Positions 14,999 through 24,312 of a stretch of 64,000 nucleotides of DNA are shown here, piece by piece. This DNA is from Pseudomonadota bacterium. GTDB taxonomy: Bacteria; Pseudomonadota; Alphaproteobacteria; Rhizobiales; Devosiaceae. The stretch lies in the NCBI GenBank assembly GCA_023391095.1, contig JAEWBN010000005.1:95161-159160 (forward strand), given 5' to 3'. A program made the position numbers and the translations under genes. The notes beneath the pieces were generated by a model. The model was not told where the DNA came from. It was given only the letters and a program-made list of their open reading frames with translations, and ran no database searches. Each line of letters opens with the position of its first letter. The stretch's first letter is position 1.

Positions 14999-17900
14999 AT
15001 GTTCACCAAGGTCCTTGTTGCCAACCGGGGCGAAATCGCCGTCCGTATCATCCGCACCCTGAGGCGAATGGGCATAGCGTCGGTCGCCGTCTATTCGGAC
15101 GCAGACCGCTTCACGCCGGCAGTGTCGCTGGCCGATGAAAGCGTGCGGCTGGGTCCTGCACCCGCCACCGAAAGCTATCTCAACATCGATGCGGTGATTG
15201 CTGCCTGCAAACAGACAGGCGCCCAGGCGGTGCATCCGGGCTATGGATTTTTGTCCGAGAACATCGCCTTTGCCCGGCGCCTTGCAGCCGAGGGGTTCGT
15301 CTTTATCGGGCCGCGCCCCGAGCATATCGAAGCCTTCGGCCTCAAGCACAAGGCGCGTGAACTGGCCGAGGCCAGCCACGTGCCCCTCCTGCCGGGAACC
15401 GGCCTGATCGACAGCTTGGAGGAGGCTCTCAGCGCAGCGGCGGTGATCGGCTTTCCGGTCATGCTCAAAAGCACCGCCGGGGGTGGCGGCATCGGCATGC
15501 AGCTCTGCGACGACGAAGCGGCACTGCGGGCGCGCTTTGAAAGCGTGCAACGTACAGCGCGCGCCAGTTTCGGCGATGCCCGGGTCTATCTCGAGCGCTT
15601 TGTGGCCGATGCCCGCCATGTCGAGGTGCAACTTTTCGGCGATGGCGACGGCAAGGTCATTGCATTGGGCGAGCGCGACTGCTCGCTTCAGCGGCGCAAC
15701 CAGAAGGTGGTGGAGGAAACGCCCGCCCCGCTCCTGCCCGAACCCGTGCGCCAGCGGCTGCACAGCGCCGCCTGCGATCTCGGCGCGGCGATCAGCTACG
15801 CCTCGGCCGGCACGGTCGAATTCATCTACGATCCCAAGCGGGAAGAATTCTATTTCCTTGAGGTCAATACGCGCCTCCAGGTGGAGCATCCGGTGACCGA
15901 GGCGGTGTTCGGCATCGACCTCGTGGAGTGGATGATCCGCCAGGCCGCCGGGGAACGGGTGATCGAGGGAGCCGGGCCGCTCGTACCCAAGGGTGCGGCC
16001 ATCGAGGTTCGGCTTTATGCCGAAAAGCCGAGCGCCGACTTCCAGCCGAGCGCCGGCCTTCTGACCGAGGTCAGCTTTCCCGACGATATCAGGGTGGACG
16101 GCTGGATCGCCACCGGCAGCGAAGTAACGCCGTTCTACGACCCCATGCTTGCCAAGATCATCGTCGCCGGCACGGACCGGGCTGACGCCATCGGCAAGCT
16201 GCAGGCAGCACTCGAAGCGACGCGCGTCGCCGGCATTGAAACCAATCTCGGTTACCTTCGGGCCATTGCCGGATCGGAGCTGCTTGCTTCGGGCCGGGTG
16301 GCGACCACCGCGCTGCGCAGCTTTCCCTTCGTGCCGGACAGCGTCGATGTGATCGCCCCCGGCGCCCAGTCCAGCATTCAGGAACTGCCCGGGCGGCTGA
16401 ACCTGTGGCATGTCGGCGTGCCCCCGAGCGGTCCCATGGACGAGCGCTCGTTTCGTCACGCCAACCGCCTCGTCGGCAATGCCGACACCACGACAGCACT
16501 GGAGCTGACCGTGTCGGGACCCACCTTGCGGTTCAATGCCGGCGCGCGGGTGGCCATTTCGGGCGCAACCATGCCCGCCAAGCTGGATGGCGTGCCTGTG
16601 GCTCATGGCACGGCCATTGATGTCGCGCCCGGGCAGATATTGTCGGTCGGGGCCATCGATGGGGCGGGGCAGCGCAGCTATCTCGCCGTCGCCGGCGGGT
16701 TTGCGGCGCCGCTTGTGCTTGGCTCGCGCGCGACCTTCGGACTGGGCGGCTTCGGCGGACATGCGACCGGCGTGCTCAAGCCTGGTGACACGCTCAATCT
16801 GGCACGGGAAAACCAAAGCGACGCACGTCCACCCGAAGCTCCGGCACCGCTCGGCCGCCATTGGGATGTCGGGGTGGTCTATGGGCCGCATGGCGCGCCG
16901 GATTTCTTCCAGCCCGAAGACATCGACGATCTATTCAGCGCCACCTACGAGGTGCATTACAACAGCGCCCGCACCGGCGTGCGGCTGATCGGCCCTGCCC
17001 CGCGCTGGGCACGCAGCGACGGTGGCGAGGCGGGGCTGCACCCGTCCAACCTCCATGACAATGCCTATGCCATCGGCGCCATCGACTTCACCGGCGACAT
17101 GCCCATCATTCTGGGCCCGGACGGGCCCAGCCTGGGCGGCTTCGTCTGTCCCGCAGTGATCGCGCGGGACGAGCAGTGGAAAATGGGCCAGTTCAAGCCC
17201 GGGGATACGATCCGCTTTCACCCACAGGCGCGGGCGGGCGATGCCGTTGCCGGGCCTGCCATCCGCGGGGCGAATGTCGACGCCGGATCGCCCATTGTCG
17301 GGGCGTCCACCGAGGGTCCCGTATCGGTTGTCTACCGGCGCCAGGGCGACGACAATCTCCTGGTTGAATATGGCGCCATGACGCTGGATGTCGGGCTGCG
17401 GCTGCGGGTGCATCTGTTGATGCAGGCGCTTCTGGCGGCCCGGCTGCCGGGTATTATCGACCTGACGCCGGGCATTCGCTCGTTGCAGATCCATTATGAC
17501 GGGACGAGCCTGACGCGCACACGGCTGCTTGGACTGCTCAAGGAGATCGAAAAGTCCCTGCCCGACGCGAATGATGTGACAGTGCCGAGCCGCACCGTCT
17601 ACCTGCCACTGTCCTGGAACGATCCCGACGCGCAACTGGCCATGCGCAAATATCAGGAACTGGTGCGGGCCAATGCGCCCTGGTGCCCGGACAATATCGA
17701 GTTCATCCGGCGCATCAACGGGCTCGCCGATATCGAGGCGGTCAAGCAGACCGTGTTCGACGCGAGCTATCTGGTACTGGGGCTCGGCGACGTCTATCTC
17801 GGCGCGCCGGTGGCGACCCCGATCGATCCCCGCCATCGCCTTGTGACCACCAAATACAATCCGGCTCGGACCTGGACGCCGGAAAATGCCGTGGGCATCG

Positions 17901-18538
17901 GCGGGGCCTATATGTGCATCTATGGCATGGAGGGGCCAGGCGGCTATCAGCTCTTCGGGCGCACGATCCAGGTCTGGAATACCTGGCGCACGACGCCCGC
18001 CTTCAAGCCGGGCAAGCCCTGGCTATTGGATTTCTTCGACCAGATCCGCTTCTACCCCGTCGAGCATGCCGAGCTGACAGAGGCCCGGGCGGCCTTTCCC
18101 CATGGCGGCTACCCGATACGGATCGAGGAAACCGAATTTTCCCACGCCCGGTATGCCGACGGCCTTGCCCGCGACGCGGACGCCATCGCCACTTTCAAGC
18201 GGCAGCAGCAGCAGGCGTTTGAGGCGGAACGGCAATATTGGCGGGACGCGGGGCTGGACAGCTTTTCGACCGACGAAGCAGCTGAAATGGCCGAGGAAGC
18301 CGCGATCCCTGCGGGCTGTTTCGGTGTGACCAGTGGCGTTCCCGGCAGCGTCTGGAAGATCCTTGTGGACGAGGGCGGCTACGTGGAAGCGGGCGAACAG
18401 GTCGCCATCATCGAATCCATGAAGATGGAAATTCCGGTCATTGCGCACGCATCGGGCCGCGTGACGTCCATCCGTTCCAATCCCGGCCAGACCGTGCGCA
18501 GCGGCGACGTGCTGGCCATCATCGAGGAAATGGCATGA
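14999..18538 (+). CDS. biotin-dependent urea/guanidine carboxylase, probably guanidine carboxylase
   Basis: ATP- and biotin-dependent carboxylase of 1179 residues. Domains in order: biotin carboxylase N-domain (1-110), ATP-grasp (about 115-320) with the glycine-rich STAGGGGIGMQ loop, biotin carboxylase C-domain (to about 445), KipA/KipI-like carboxyltransferase domains (about 455-1000), the urea-carboxylase-specific LGLGDVYLGAP and GIGGAYMCIYGM segment, and a biotinyl domain with ESMKME, where K1142 takes biotin. No allophanate hydrolase is fused. Many proteins annotated as urea carboxylase are guanidine carboxylases. The riboswitch upstream and the DUF1989 pair nearby favour guanidine; urea remains possible as a secondary substrate. 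Start ATG 14999 follows GGGAGA. Confidence 0.93.
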   Translation: MFTKVLVANRGEIAVRIIRTLRRMGIASVAVYSDADRFTPAVSLADESVRLGPAPATESYLNIDAVIAACKQTGAQAVHPGYGFLSENIAFARRLAAEGFVFIGPRPEHIEAFGLKHKARELAEASHVPLLPGTGLIDSLEEALSAAAVIGFPVMLKSTAGGGGIGMQLCDDEAALRARFESVQRTARASFGDARVYLERFVADARHVEVQLFGDGDGKVIALGERDCSLQRRNQKVVEETPAPLLPEPVRQRLHSAACDLGAAISYASAGTVEFIYDPKREEFYFLEVNTRLQVEHPVTEAVFGIDLVEWMIRQAAGERVIEGAGPLVPKGAAIEVRLYAEKPSADFQPSAGLLTEVSFPDDIRVDGWIATGSEVTPFYDPMLAKIIVAGTDRADAIGKLQAALEATRVAGIETNLGYLRAIAGSELLASGRVATTALRSFPFVPDSVDVIAPGAQSSIQELPGRLNLWHVGVPPSGPMDERSFRHANRLVGNADTTTALELTVSGPTLRFNAGARVAISGATMPAKLDGVPVAHGTAIDVAPGQILSVGAIDGAGQRSYLAVAGGFAAPLVLGSRATFGLGGFGGHATGVLKPGDTLNLARENQSDARPPEAPAPLGRHWDVGVVYGPHGAPDFFQPEDIDDLFSATYEVHYNSARTGVRLIGPAPRWARSDGGEAGLHPSNLHDNAYAIGAIDFTGDMPIILGPDGPSLGGFVCPAVIARDEQWKMGQFKPGDTIRFHPQARAGDAVAGPAIRGANVDAGSPIVGASTEGPVSVVYRRQGDDNLLVEYGAMTLDVGLRLRVHLLMQALLAARLPGIIDLTPGIRSLQIHYDGTSLTRTRLLGLLKEIEKSLPDANDVTVPSRTVYLPLSWNDPDAQLAMRKYQELVRANAPWCPDNIEFIRRINGLADIEAVKQTVFDASYLVLGLGDVYLGAPVATPIDPRHRLVTTKYNPARTWTPENAVGIGGAYMCIYGMEGPGGYQLFGRTIQVWNTWRTTPAFKPGKPWLLDFFDQIRFYPVEHAELTEARAAFPHGGYPIRIEETEFSHARYADGLARDADAIATFKRQQQQAFEAERQYWRDAGLDSFSTDEAAEMAEEAAIPAGCFGVTSGVPGSVWKILVDEGGYVEAGEQVAIIESMKMEIPVIAHASGRVTSIRSNPGQTVRSGDVLAIIEEMA

Positions 18539-18621
18539 CCAATCTATTGCGCAGCGTGCTCGACGCCATCACGCAATGTCTCCTGGCGCGGAGCGAATAT
18601 TACCGGCGGCTGCGCGAATAG
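18535..18621 (+). CDS. possible 28-residue peptide coupled to the carboxylase
   Basis: A short frame starts in the ATGA overlap with the carboxylase stop, the arrangement seen between other coupled genes of this operon, and runs to TAG at 18619-18621. The peptide is amphipathic and ends in an arginine/tyrosine-rich SEYYRRLRE. I do not recognise it. Overlap and position are the only support; it could be chance. Confidence 0.35.
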   Translation: MTNLLRSVLDAITQCLLARSEYYRRLRE

Positions 18622-18646
18622 CCGGAGGCTTGACCCTGCGGCGGCG

Positions 18647-19459
18647 CTAGAGGGTAAAAACCTCGCGCCGCAGCTCGTCCCAGCTCGCCTTGTCCGGCGC
18701 AACAAGCAGGCCGCCATCGACGTCGGTGGGCCGATAGGCCGAGCCGTCGAACCTGGCGACATGGGCGCCCGCTTCGCGCATGATCAGGGCGCCGCCGACA
18801 TGGTCCCAAGGCATGAGCTTGTTGTAGGCCAGGAAGTGCACATTGCCGCCGGCAGCAAACCGGTATTCATGGCCGGCGCAGCGATAGCTGGCGCTCATCT
18901 TGACCTTGGCCAGATTGCCCATGATGCGCGCGCGGTATTCGAGCGGCATATATGAGGTCGATGCGAGGCCGCCCATTTCGGACAGCGGCACCGGATCGGC
19001 AAACTTCTGACGCAGCCGGCGGCCATCGGGAATGACCTGCCAGGCCCCGCAGCCGCGTTCGGCCATGAGGAAGTCGTCACCCATGGGATCGTAAATGACG
19101 CCGGCGACGGGCTCCCCGTTCTGAACCACCGCCGCCATGACGGCAAACAGCGGCAGGCCACCGGCAAAATTGGCAGTTCCGTCAACGGGATCGACGAAGA
19201 TCGTGATTCTGTCTTCGAGGTTCGAGCGCAGCAGGGCCGGATTGGCAGCCACCGCTTCCTCGCCAATCACAAGCGTATCGGGCGAGTGGTCGCGGATGGC
19301 GGCGGTGATCACCCGCTCCGCATTGGTGTCCGCTTCGGTGACGAGGTCGAACGCCCCCGTCTTGGTCTGGATCATCCCGTCATCGAGCCGGCGGAAGCGC
19401 GGCAGGATTTCCTCCTGCGCGGCGCGGCGGAGGATAGCGGCGAGACGATCGATATTCAT
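18647..19459 (-). CDS. inositol-monophosphatase-family phosphatase
   Basis: Mg-dependent phosphatase of the IMPase/CysQ/HisN superfamily, 270 residues. Metal and catalytic motifs: EEA near residue 65, VDPVDGTANF near 85-94, and MPWDHVGGALIMREAGA near 213. Start ATG 19459 lies 4 nt after the ttcA stop, with AAGGA upstream, so the two are cotranscribed. The substrate could be inositol phosphate, PAP or histidinol phosphate; I cannot choose from sequence alone. Confidence 0.88.
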   Translation of the reverse strand: MNIDRLAAILRRAAQEEILPRFRRLDDGMIQTKTGAFDLVTEADTNAERVITAAIRDHSPDTLVIGEEAVAANPALLRSNLEDRITIFVDPVDGTANFAGGLPLFAVMAAVVQNGEPVAGVIYDPMGDDFLMAERGCGAWQVIPDGRRLRQKFADPVPLSEMGGLASTSYMPLEYRARIMGNLAKVKMSASYRCAGHEYRFAAGGNVHFLAYNKLMPWDHVGGALIMREAGAHVARFDGSAYRPTDVDGGLLVAPDKASWDELRREVFTL

Positions 19460-19463
19460 GAGG

Positions 19464-20333
19464 CTAGTTGTCCTTGGGCTTGGGCGCGAGGCCGGCAAAA
19501 TCGAAAAGACGCGGATCCAGCATATGACTCGGATTGATATTGCCCAAGGCCCGGATCATCACGTCCTTGCGGCCCGGCATGGCCTTCTCCATGTCGGTGA
19601 GCATGGCTTTGGTAACATTGCGCTGCAGACCATCCTGGGAGCCGCACAGGTCGCAGGGAATGATGGGGAAGGCCATGGCATCTGAAAAGCGCTGAAGGTC
19701 TTCCTCGGCGCAGTAGATCAGCGGGCGAAGCACTTCCAGATCGCCCTCGTCATTGACCAGCTTGGGCGGCATGGCGGCAAGCTTGCCGCCGTGAAAGAGG
19801 TTCATGAAGAAGGTTTCAAGACTGTCGTCCCGATGATGACCCAGAACGAGCGCGGAGCATCCCTCCTCGCGCGCAATGCGGTAGAGATTGCCGCGCCGCA
19901 GGCGCGAGCAGAGCGAGCAATAGGTCGCCCCGGCTGGCAGCTTGTCGGTGACGATGGAATAGGTGTCCTGGTATTCGATCCGGTGTGGAATACCCAGGCC
20001 CTCGAGGTAACGGGGCAGAATGTGCTTGGGGAAGTTGGGCTGGCCCTGGTCGAGATTGCAGGCCAATAGTTCGACCGGCAGCAGACCCCGCCACTTAAGA
20101 TCCAGCAGCAGCGCCAGCAGACCGTAGGAGTCCTTGCCGCCACTCAGTGCAACGAGCCACTTGTCGCCCGGACGCACCATGCCGAACTTGTCGAGGGCTT
20201 CGCGCATGTTGCGGATCAGCCGCTTGCGCAGCTTGTTGAATTCCACCGAGCGCGGGGCGTTGGCATAGACGGGGTGAGCGCCGCCTTCGGCGTCGTCATC
20301 CGCAATGGCTGGGGCTTCCATCGCCGCGCTCAT
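19464..20333 (-). CDS. ttcA: tRNA 2-thiocytidine(32) synthetase TtcA
   Basis: Thiolates cytidine 32 of certain tRNAs, using ATP and an iron-sulfur cluster. 289 residues. The PP-loop SGGKDS is at 64-69, followed by NLDQGQPNFP; cluster cysteines are C139 and C142 (YCSLC) plus one in the CDLCGSQ motif. LGHHRDD completes the adenylation site. A short acidic N-terminal extension precedes the conserved domain. First gene of a two-gene unit with the IMPase-family gene. Confidence 0.95.
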   Translation of the reverse strand: MSAAMEAPAIADDDAEGGAHPVYANAPRSVEFNKLRKRLIRNMREALDKFGMVRPGDKWLVALSGGKDSYGLLALLLDLKWRGLLPVELLACNLDQGQPNFPKHILPRYLEGLGIPHRIEYQDTYSIVTDKLPAGATYCSLCSRLRRGNLYRIAREEGCSALVLGHHRDDSLETFFMNLFHGGKLAAMPPKLVNDEGDLEVLRPLIYCAEEDLQRFSDAMAFPIIPCDLCGSQDGLQRNVTKAMLTDMEKAMPGRKDVMIRALGNINPSHMLDPRLFDFAGLAPKPKDN

Positions 20334-20499
20334 GTCAAAACTCTCGATTGATCAGTTGCGCTAGCTGATAGCGCCGTTACGCTCTCATGGAAAGCCAAAG
20401 CGAAGTGCACAACCTTACCAAACTTTCATTGGTACTCCTTGATTTGCGCGCTTTGTGGCAGTTGGATGAAGCCCTCAACACACCCTCTGGAGTCTCACG

Positions 20500-21903
20500 G
20501 TGTTCCGCTCATTTTTTCCTGTACCGAAACTCTTCTTTTCTTCCGCCATCGTCTGGATGCTGCTGACAACCTTGCTGTTCCAGCTGGCGGGCGAGCCTGT
20601 CCGTTCCGTGATCAGCATCGACCGGTTTCTGGCGCCTGCCGTCTGTGCGCCCGATCAGGCGCCCGTCGCAGAAACACCGGTTGCGCCGGACCCCAATGCG
20701 CTGCCTGCGCCTGAGGGCGGGCCTCAGGCGATCGATCCGTCCGCGCCAGCGCCCGCCACCGAGCAGGCCGCCATTCCGGAAGCGGCAGCCGTCACGGCCA
20801 ATTGCGTTGCCGAAGGCAGCACTTTCCTCAACGGCGATCGCGTCTGGGAATATTGGTACATCTTCATCTGCACGGTGCTGTTCTGCGCCTTCTGGTATGT
20901 CTACCGGCGCAACGAATGGTACTGGTGGAGCGTGGTGGGCAGCGCTGTCCTGTTCCTTGCCACCTATAGCCAGGTGCAGCTTTCGGCTTTCGTGAACTTC
21001 TGGCAGGGCGGTTTCTTCAACGTACTGCAGGGCGCACTGGCCGAACCGGGCTCGGTGTCGCCCGATGAATATTGGCCGTACGTTGTGACGCTGATGGCAG
21101 TGCTGCTGCCCAACATCATCTTCCTCGTGCTCCTGGCCTTCTTCAATTCGCACTACGTGTTCCGCTGGCGCAAGGCGATGACCTCCTACTACATGCAGTA
21201 TTGGGACCGGGTCCGCACGGTGGAAGGCGCAGCCCAGCGCGTACAGGAAGACACGATGCGCTTCGCCGGCATCGTGGAAGATCTGGGAACGAGCTTTCTC
21301 GACAGCCTGCTCACGCTGGTTGTGTTCCTGCCCATTCTCTGGGGCCTGTCGAGCAACATTACCTCGCTCTATGGCTTCGATGACATTCCGGGCAGCCTCG
21401 TATGGATCGCGCTGGTGGTTGCCGCCTTCGGCACGGGCCTGCTCTGGATCGTCGGCATTCGCCTGCCGGGCCTCAATTTCGAGAACCAGAAAGTCGAGGC
21501 CGCCTTGCGCAAGGAACTGGTCTATGGGGAGGACAATCCGGAGCGGGCCAGCCCGCCGACCTTCCGCGAGCTCTTCGCCAATGTGCAGAAGAACTATTTC
21601 CGCCTCTACTTCCACTACACCTACTTCAACCTCGCCCGGTACGCCTATCTGCAGGTGGCTGGCTACGTGCCGTTGCTGACGCTGTCTCCGTCCATTCTGG
21701 CGGGGACGATCACGCTGGGCGTCTACCAACAGGTGCAGCAGGCGTTCGGGCAGGTAGCGAGCTCGTTCCAGTTCTTCGCCAGGGCCTGGACCACCATCGT
21801 CGAACTGCAGTCGATCCACATGCGCCTGCGCAAGTTCGAGAGCTTCATCCCCAGGGACCAGGAGCCGATCAAGGAAGAGCTTTCCGACGCGGCGACGCTC
21901 TAG
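20500..21903 (+). CDS. SbmA/BacA-family peptide antibiotic transporter
   Basis: Inner-membrane, proton-driven importer of peptide antibiotics and related compounds, 467 residues. Family blocks visible: WxYVYRRNEWYWWS, FYVxLxxFFNSHYVFRWRKAMTSYYMQYWDRVRTVEGAAQRVQEDTMRFA and the C-terminal FARAWTTIVELQSIHMRLRKFE. BacA proteins of rhizobia are needed for chronic infection and for very-long-chain fatty acid modification of lipid A. It is about 50 residues longer than BacA because of a Pro/Ala-rich loop at about residues 48-95 between the first two membrane segments, flanked by two cysteines. GTG start with GGAG upstream. Confidence 0.9.
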   Translation: MFRSFFPVPKLFFSSAIVWMLLTTLLFQLAGEPVRSVISIDRFLAPAVCAPDQAPVAETPVAPDPNALPAPEGGPQAIDPSAPAPATEQAAIPEAAAVTANCVAEGSTFLNGDRVWEYWYIFICTVLFCAFWYVYRRNEWYWWSVVGSAVLFLATYSQVQLSAFVNFWQGGFFNVLQGALAEPGSVSPDEYWPYVVTLMAVLLPNIIFLVLLAFFNSHYVFRWRKAMTSYYMQYWDRVRTVEGAAQRVQEDTMRFAGIVEDLGTSFLDSLLTLVVFLPILWGLSSNITSLYGFDDIPGSLVWIALVVAAFGTGLLWIVGIRLPGLNFENQKVEAALRKELVYGEDNPERASPPTFRELFANVQKNYFRLYFHYTYFNLARYAYLQVAGYVPLLTLSPSILAGTITLGVYQQVQQAFGQVASSFQFFARAWTTIVELQSIHMRLRKFESFIPRDQEPIKEELSDAATL

Positions 21904-21926
21904 CTCGGCAGACATATTGGGATCGA

Positions 21927-21950
21927 GGGGCGCTCCGGCGCCCCTTTTTT
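21927..21950 (+). terminator. intrinsic terminator of the BacA-type gene
   Basis: GGGGCGC-TCCG-GCGCCCC followed by six T, 23 nt after the stop codon. Confidence 0.9.
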
Positions 21951-22110
21951 GTTTGGGCACACACCACTGAACAAGACACATCCTACGGTGCTCCCTGCGG
22001 ACGTGTTGCGGCCATCCACCCGGGCAAAATCGGCGAGTGGCCGACGGATCACGCCCGTGGTTAGCAGCGACATGTGGGATGAATGGAGGACTGCAGGGCC
22101 GGCAAAAGCA

Positions 22111-22138
22111 AAAGGGCCGCTCCGAGGAGCGGCCCTTT
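22111..22138 (-). terminator. intrinsic terminator of rpsD
   Basis: AAAGGGCCGCTCC and GGAGCGGCCCTTT form a 13-base inverted repeat. On the minus strand it is followed by TGCTTTTGCC. It lies 23 nt after the rpsD stop. Confidence 0.85.
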
Positions 22139-22161
22139 CGAATTTCGGAAGTCGGTCGCGA

Positions 22162-22779
22162 TTAACGCGAGTAGAATTCGACGACCAGGTTCGGTTCCAT
22201 CTGGACCGGGTACGGCACGTCGGACAGGGCCGGCACGCGAGCGTAAACGGCGGTCTGCTTGTTGTGGTCGACTTCGATGTAGTCCGGCACATCGCGTTCG
22301 GCCAGCTGGTTGGCTTCCAGAACGACGGTGAGCTGCTTGGAGCGCTCACGGATTTCGATCTTGTCGCCGATCTTGACCTGGTAGGACGGGATGTTGACGC
22401 GCTTGCCGTTGACCAGGATGTGGCCGTGGGACACGAACTGGCGGGCAGCGAACACGGTCGGGACGAACTTGGCGCGGTACACGATCGCGTCCAGACGCGA
22501 TTCGAGCAGACCGATCAGGTTCTCGCCGGTGTCGCCCTTGCGGCGGGCAGCTTCGTCATAGAGCTTGCGGAAGCCCTTTTCGGTGATCGAGCCGTAGTAG
22601 CCCTTGAGCTTCTGCTTGGCGCGCAGCTGCAAACCGTAGTCCGAGAGCTTGCCCTTGCGGCGCTGGCCGTGCTGGCCGGGGCCATAGGCACGTGCGTTCA
22701 GCGGGGACTTCGGACGGCCCCAGATGTTTTCGCCAAGGCGACGGTCAATCTTGTACTTTACGGAATGACGCTTCGACAT
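22162..22779 (-). CDS. rpsD: 30S ribosomal protein S4
   Basis: Primary 16S rRNA-binding protein that nucleates the 30S body, 205 residues. The N-terminus is the alphaproteobacterial form (SKRHSVKYKIDRRLGENIWGR) without the zinc-finger cysteines of some S4 proteins. The S4 RNA-binding domain (about 94-155) contains SRLDAIVYRAKFVPTVFAARQFVSHGHILVNG. Monocistronic here, with its own terminator; in E. coli the gene lies in the alpha operon instead. Confidence 0.97.
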   Translation of the reverse strand: MSKRHSVKYKIDRRLGENIWGRPKSPLNARAYGPGQHGQRRKGKLSDYGLQLRAKQKLKGYYGSITEKGFRKLYDEAARRKGDTGENLIGLLESRLDAIVYRAKFVPTVFAARQFVSHGHILVNGKRVNIPSYQVKIGDKIEIRERSKQLTVVLEANQLAERDVPDYIEVDHNKQTAVYARVPALSDVPYPVQMEPNLVVEFYSR

Positions 22780-22950
22780 CGCGTATCCTTCTTAAACGTT
22801 TGAATGGATCGCGCCCTCCTCTGCCCTCCTTGCGAAGGGCCGACAGACTCCCAACAGAGAATCCCGGGTGCGCCTATGGGCCCGAAGGCCGGAATAGGTG
22901 GGCGCGTCTTAGAGGCGCAAACCTGCCGAGTCAAGCCAAGGCGGGCTTTA

Positions 22951-24189
22951 TCAGGCCATCCGCTTGTCGAGACTGCGCTGGTTGCGCAACTCGGGGAAGA
23001 GCCCCGCCCAGACGCCGGCAATGATGACCGCGCCCACGCCGCCCATGATGGCAGCGGGGACCGGCCCGATCAGGTGCGCCACGCTGCCGGCCCGGAAGTC
23101 GCCAAGCTCGTTGGAGGCACCGATAAAGACGGAATTGACGGCGTTGACGCGTCCGCGCACCTCTTCGGGCGTCCACAATTGCATGATCGTGTCCCGTATG
23201 GTGACGCTGACCATGTCGGCGGCCCCTACCAGCGACAGTGCGGCCATCGACAGCCAGACATTGGTGGAGACGCCGAAGACGACGGTGAAGACGCCGAAAA
23301 GACCCACAAAGACGAACAGGAGCTTTCCGGCATGGTCGCGCACCGGATGGCGCATCAGCCAAAAGGCCATGATCAACGCACCAATGCCGGGCGCGGCACG
23401 CAGGAGGCCCAGCTCTTCGGGGCCAGCCTGAAGGATATCCTTGGCATAGATGGGCATCAGCGCCACGGCGCCGCCGGCCATGACGGCAAACATGTCGAGC
23501 GACATGGCGCCCAGAACGACCCGGTTGGAAAAGATGTAGCGAAAGCCGCCCAGCAGCGTTTCGAGGCTCTTGGCCTGGGTGTCGCGGACCTGGGCCGGGC
23601 GCGGAATAAGCGTCACCAGCACAATGGCGGCCAACAGCAGCGTGGCGGATGTGCCGAAGGCGATTTCCGGCGAAATGCCATACAGCAGACCGCCGACCGC
23701 GGGCCCCATGATGGAGGAGAATTGCCAGGCCGAGGCATTGGCCGTGATCGCATTGGCGAGGGCTTGGGGTGGGACGATGTTGGGCGCCAGCGAATTGGCT
23801 GCCGGTGCCCAGAAGGCCCTCGCTGTGCCCAGGACAAACAGAATCGCAAAGATCGGCCAGATCTGGTCCGCATCGGCATTGGCGAGGAGGAAGAACCCCA
23901 CCGCGCAACCGGCTTCAAAGACAAGGCAGATGCGCATGATGGTGCGCCGGCTGAAGCGATCAGCAGCAAGGCCGGTAAAAAGAATGAGCAGCAAGGCGGG
24001 CGCAAAGAGGCACAGCCCGACTACCCCCAGCAGGAAGGCATTGCCGGTGACATCGTAGATCTGCCAGGCGACCGAAACCGCCATGATCTGCACGGCGAAG
24101 CTGACAAACAGCGTCGTCAGCCAGAAAAAGCGGAAGCCGGTGTAGTGGAAGGCGAATTTGGAGGGTTCGGCGGCGGAGGGTGTGCTCAT
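22951..24189 (-). CDS. MFS transporter, EntS/DHA3 type
   Basis: Inner-membrane major facilitator protein of 412 residues with about 11-12 hydrophobic segments. The loop ADRFSRRTIMR between helices 2 and 3 is the MFS signature. It resembles the EntS/DHA3 drug and siderophore exporter group. No adjacent gene points to a substrate. About 170 nt separate it from rpsD, where I see no further gene. Confidence 0.88.
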   Translation of the reverse strand: MSTPSAAEPSKFAFHYTGFRFFWLTTLFVSFAVQIMAVSVAWQIYDVTGNAFLLGVVGLCLFAPALLLILFTGLAADRFSRRTIMRICLVFEAGCAVGFFLLANADADQIWPIFAILFVLGTARAFWAPAANSLAPNIVPPQALANAITANASAWQFSSIMGPAVGGLLYGISPEIAFGTSATLLLAAIVLVTLIPRPAQVRDTQAKSLETLLGGFRYIFSNRVVLGAMSLDMFAVMAGGAVALMPIYAKDILQAGPEELGLLRAAPGIGALIMAFWLMRHPVRDHAGKLLFVFVGLFGVFTVVFGVSTNVWLSMAALSLVGAADMVSVTIRDTIMQLWTPEEVRGRVNAVNSVFIGASNELGDFRAGSVAHLIGPVPAAIMGGVGAVIIAGVWAGLFPELRNQRSLDKRMA

Positions 24190-24312
24190 GGTGCTAGAGC
24201 CATGTCACTTTGTCGCGGACGGGTCAAAGCCGGATTCGGCGCATCCGGTACGGACCGGGCGAAATTGATTGACGTTCCGGACTTAGGGCGCAAGGCGGCG
24301 TCGGCCAAGCGA

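Noticed and set aside
14993..16891. 632-codon open frame on the minus strand
   Set aside because: It is the exact antisense of the carboxylase gene, has low-complexity His/Arg/Gly-rich composition and no recognisable domain. High GC at third positions opens such frames.
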